From: Sphingobacterium griseoflavum
GTDB taxonomy: Bacteria > Bacteroidota > Bacteroidia > Sphingobacteriales > Sphingobacteriaceae
Length of the DNA stretch: 64,000 nucleotides
Assembly (NCBI RefSeq): GCF_014653155.1
Contig: NZ_BNAF01000011.1
Span: 1 to 64,000 of the forward strand
Direction of reading: 5' to 3'
A program made the translations under genes and the position numbers. The notes beneath the pieces were generated by a model, which was given only the letters and a program-made list of their open reading frames with translations, searched no databases and was not told where the DNA came from. This document shows, piece by piece, positions 63,360-64,000 of the stretch (position 1 is the stretch's first letter; every line of letters begins with the position of its first letter).

Positions 63360-63947
63360 ATGGCTATTTACAGATTTCGAGTGACTTTTGAGGATTATGA
63401 GGATATCTACCGTGAAATTGATATGCCCTCAAAAGGTACATTTTTAGCGCTTCATGAGGCAATTCATCAATCGACAGGCTACAAAGCAGATGTTTCTTCT
63501 TCTTTCTATGTCAGTAATGACCAATGGAAGAAAGGCACGGAAATAGCACTTCTTCCTTCATCACGAAAAGCCGATACGGGCGTTCTGTTGATGGAAACCA
63601 TCCGCCTGAGCAAATTTATTGATGACCCACACCAAAAGTTCTATTATATATACAATTTTGACCGTCCTTATGATTTTCACGTTGAGCTGGTCAAGATCCT
63701 GAAAGAAGAGGATGGCAAAGTCTATCCTTTGATCTCGCGGGTGGTGGGCGATGCTCCGAAAAACGCTTCTGCAGCAAACTTCCCGTTATCCACTGGTATA
63801 GACGACGATGATGAGGATGAGGAGATTACAACCGACGAGACCGAATATGGCGTAGATGACGAAGAGGAATTCGATATGTTCGATGATGGTGAAAGTGAAG
63901 GCGAAGAGCAAAGCGAACAGAAAAGTGGGTACGAGGATGAATTTTAA
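63360..63947 (+). CDS. pRiA4b ORF-3-like protein with acidic tail
   Basis: The 195-residue protein opens with YRFRVTFEDYEDIYREIDMPSKGTFLALHEAIHQSTGY and SSFYVSNDQWKKGTEI, the IS1096 TnpR-like/plasmid pRiA4b ORF-3 family fold. It continues with FYYIYNFDRPYDFHVELVKI. From about residue 145 the chain is extremely acidic (DDDDEDEEITTDETE and further Asp/Glu runs). The family name comes from a plasmid ORF and says nothing about transposition here; chromosomal copies are widespread and of unknown function. The final 53 bases of the window hold no gene. Confidence 0.82.
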   Translation: MAIYRFRVTFEDYEDIYREIDMPSKGTFLALHEAIHQSTGYKADVSSSFYVSNDQWKKGTEIALLPSSRKADTGVLLMETIRLSKFIDDPHQKFYYIYNFDRPYDFHVELVKILKEEDGKVYPLISRVVGDAPKNASAANFPLSTGIDDDDEDEEITTDETEYGVDDEEEFDMFDDGESEGEEQSEQKSGYEDEF

Positions 63948-64000
63948 TCATTTATCAACGTGCAACACATACAGCAAATGCCTTAAGTTAATTACTTAAG

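Overview
The window is a stretch of chromosome from a Bacteroidota bacterium, most likely of the family Sphingobacteriaceae (Sphingobacterium or a close relative). The signs are a SusC/SusD pair, SUMF1-type GldJ-like and SprE/PorW-like lipoproteins of the type IX secretion/gliding group, a carB without its allosteric domain, promoters of the Bacteroidota type (TTTG, 17-23 bases, TAnnTTTG) and few Shine-Dalgarno sites. Most of the window is core genome. No phage, CRISPR array, insertion sequence with a transposase, or rRNA gene is visible.

Layout. 1-6.1 kb: carB, a small outer-membrane barrel gene and a GH20 hexosaminidase, with a nested palindromic terminator between the last two. 6.2-13.4 kb: lipA, an amidohydrolase lipoprotein, a bacilliredoxin, ahcY, then an NAD/pyrimidine salvage group (nicotinamide riboside kinase, pnuC, an RNase H-like protein, upp). 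13.5-20.1 kb: uvrB, a small lipoprotein, proB-proA plus an unknown third gene, and an acyl-CoA dehydrogenase. 20.2-31.9 kb: a 1-Cys peroxiredoxin with a perfect operator-like palindrome; an ECF sigma factor followed by a membrane protein that joins an anti-sigma-like N-terminus to a periplasmic trypsin/HtrA protease; a GldJ-like lipoprotein; ispF; an MFS pump; a SprE/PorW-like TPR lipoprotein; and penicillin-binding protein 1A. 31.9-35.3 kb: uvrC, era, a possible 40-residue basic ORF with its own promoter, and three tandem initiator tRNA genes.

35.5-45.8 kb: a carbohydrate-related accessory locus (DUF5077/DUF3472 protein, SusC, SusD) linked by shared palindromic boxes, then der, cysS and an NTF2-like secreted protein. 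45.8-54.4 kb: a SurA-type chaperone, a secreted lactonase-fold protein and a complete seven-gene Mrp Na+/H+ antiporter operon (A to G, minus strand). 54.5-64 kb: acs, a divergent UbiA-family membrane protein, a 2-hydroxyacid dehydrogenase, an FAD monooxygenase, rsmA, pdxA, the CCA-adding enzyme and a pRiA4b ORF-3-like acidic protein.

The least ordinary parts are the sigma/anti-sigma-protease fusion operon with a structured intergenic segment in front of it, the triplicated initiator tRNA with a compensatory base-pair change in the third copy, the palindrome over the peroxiredoxin promoter, the repeated palindromic boxes around the SusCD locus, and the nested hairpin at 3.73-3.81 kb. All functional calls come from reading motifs by eye. 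No database search was possible, and names given at family level should be read that way. No gap between genes exceeds 300 bases.
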